Assembly (NCBI GenBank): GCA_023435825.1
Contig: JAEZMB010000217.1
Coordinates: 1 to 6,421, forward strand
Reading direction: 5' to 3'
DNA length: 6,421 bases
Source of the DNA: Pseudomonadota bacterium
GTDB lineage: Bacteria; Desulfobacterota; Desulfovibrionia; Desulfovibrionales; Desulfovibrionaceae
The notes under the pieces are model-generated. The model made no database searches and had not been told where the DNA came from. It saw nothing but the letters and a program-made list of their open reading frames with translations. Below, one piece after another: positions 6,167 to 6,421 of the stretch; position 1 is the first letter of the stretch, and every line of letters starts with the position of its first letter. The translations under genes and the position numbers were made by a program.

Positions 6167-6421
6167 TCACAAGGAGACGGTGTCGAAGCGCATGGTTTCG
6201 AGATCGGCGATGAGCACCTTGCCGCACAGCGCTCCGGGCCGGCCGGCCAGCAGCCGCACGACCTCGGCCGATTGCAGGGCGGCCGCAGCCATGACCGCCG
6301 GCGACGGACAGCCCAGCACGTCCTCGGCCGCCGTGCCCGAGCCGCCACCGCCGAACAGGTCGGCCGGCGACGGCCCGCCGGGCAGCACCGTGGCCACCAG
6401 CACGGTGTAGCCGGCCACGGC
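6167..6421 (-). CDS. ThiF/MoeB/HesA-family adenylating enzyme, C-terminal part (84 codons visible)
   Basis: Only the last 84 residues are in the window; the gene continues past the right edge and ends with TGA at 6167-6169. The visible part matches the C-terminal region of the E1-like superfamily. It has the segment DVLGCPSPAVMAAAALQSAE, equivalent to the GV(F/M)GPVVGxIGxLQAxE helix of MoeB and HesA. After VVRLLAGRPG comes the closing beta hairpin KVLIADLETMRFDTVSL, equivalent to GKIVMYDAMTxxFRxxxL in MoeB. Such enzymes adenylate the C-terminus of a small ubiquitin-like sulfur carrier (MoaD, ThiS or similar) for molybdopterin, thiamine or related sulfur transfer. The ATP-binding GxGGLG and zinc-binding cysteine motifs would lie outside the window, so the subfamily cannot be assigned. 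A glycine-rich loop (about GGGGSG) precedes the conserved helix and is unusual compared with MoeB. Confidence 0.75.
   Translation of the reverse strand, partial: AVAGYTVLVATVLPGGPSPADLFGGGGSGTAAEDVLGCPSPAVMAAAALQSAEVVRLLAGRPGALCGKVLIADLETMRFDTVSL

Overview
The window looks like chromosomal DNA from a high-GC bacterium. All genes strongly prefer G or C in third codon positions, which produces long antisense reading frames over the real genes. Gene content and protein style (a large acyl-CoA dehydrogenase, a DUF342/FapA protein, a GAF-domain protein, and a GC-rich hairpin pair after a gene) suggest a Desulfovibrio-like sulfate reducer of the Desulfobacterota. This assignment is inference from recollected family resemblance; no RNA marker gene is present.

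Layout, left to right: (1) a GC-rich double hairpin at the left edge, downstream of (2) a minus-strand 682-residue acyl-CoA dehydrogenase family gene (42-2090). (3) A 249-bp divergent intergenic region holds a perfect TATAAT on the minus strand next to a 6+6 inverted repeat. (4) A plus-strand DUF342/FapA-family gene (2340-3446) converges on (5) a minus-strand class-III PLP aminotransferase of the acetylornithine/ornithine type (3514-4716). (6) A 91-bp spacer with two hairpins separates it from (7) a minus-strand GAF-domain protein (4808-6091) that ends in a histidine-kinase-like helical domain but has no ATPase domain. (8) A 75-bp gap holds a good sigma70-type promoter with an inverted repeat inside its spacer. 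(9) The C-terminal end of a ThiF/MoeB/HesA-family gene runs off the right edge (6167 to beyond 6421).

The ThiF-like gene, GAF gene and aminotransferase gene all lie on the minus strand. The last two have matching AAGGAA ribosome binding sites with 5-nt spacing and may be co-transcribed from the promoter ahead of the GAF gene. The functions are otherwise diverse (acyl-CoA oxidation, envelope/flagellar-type protein, amino-acid metabolism, signalling, adenylating enzyme), and I see no single pathway linking them. I found no mobile element, CRISPR array, tRNA or rRNA. The most unusual item is the GAF protein with a degenerate phosphoacceptor domain. I do not see strong evidence for an entirely new system.
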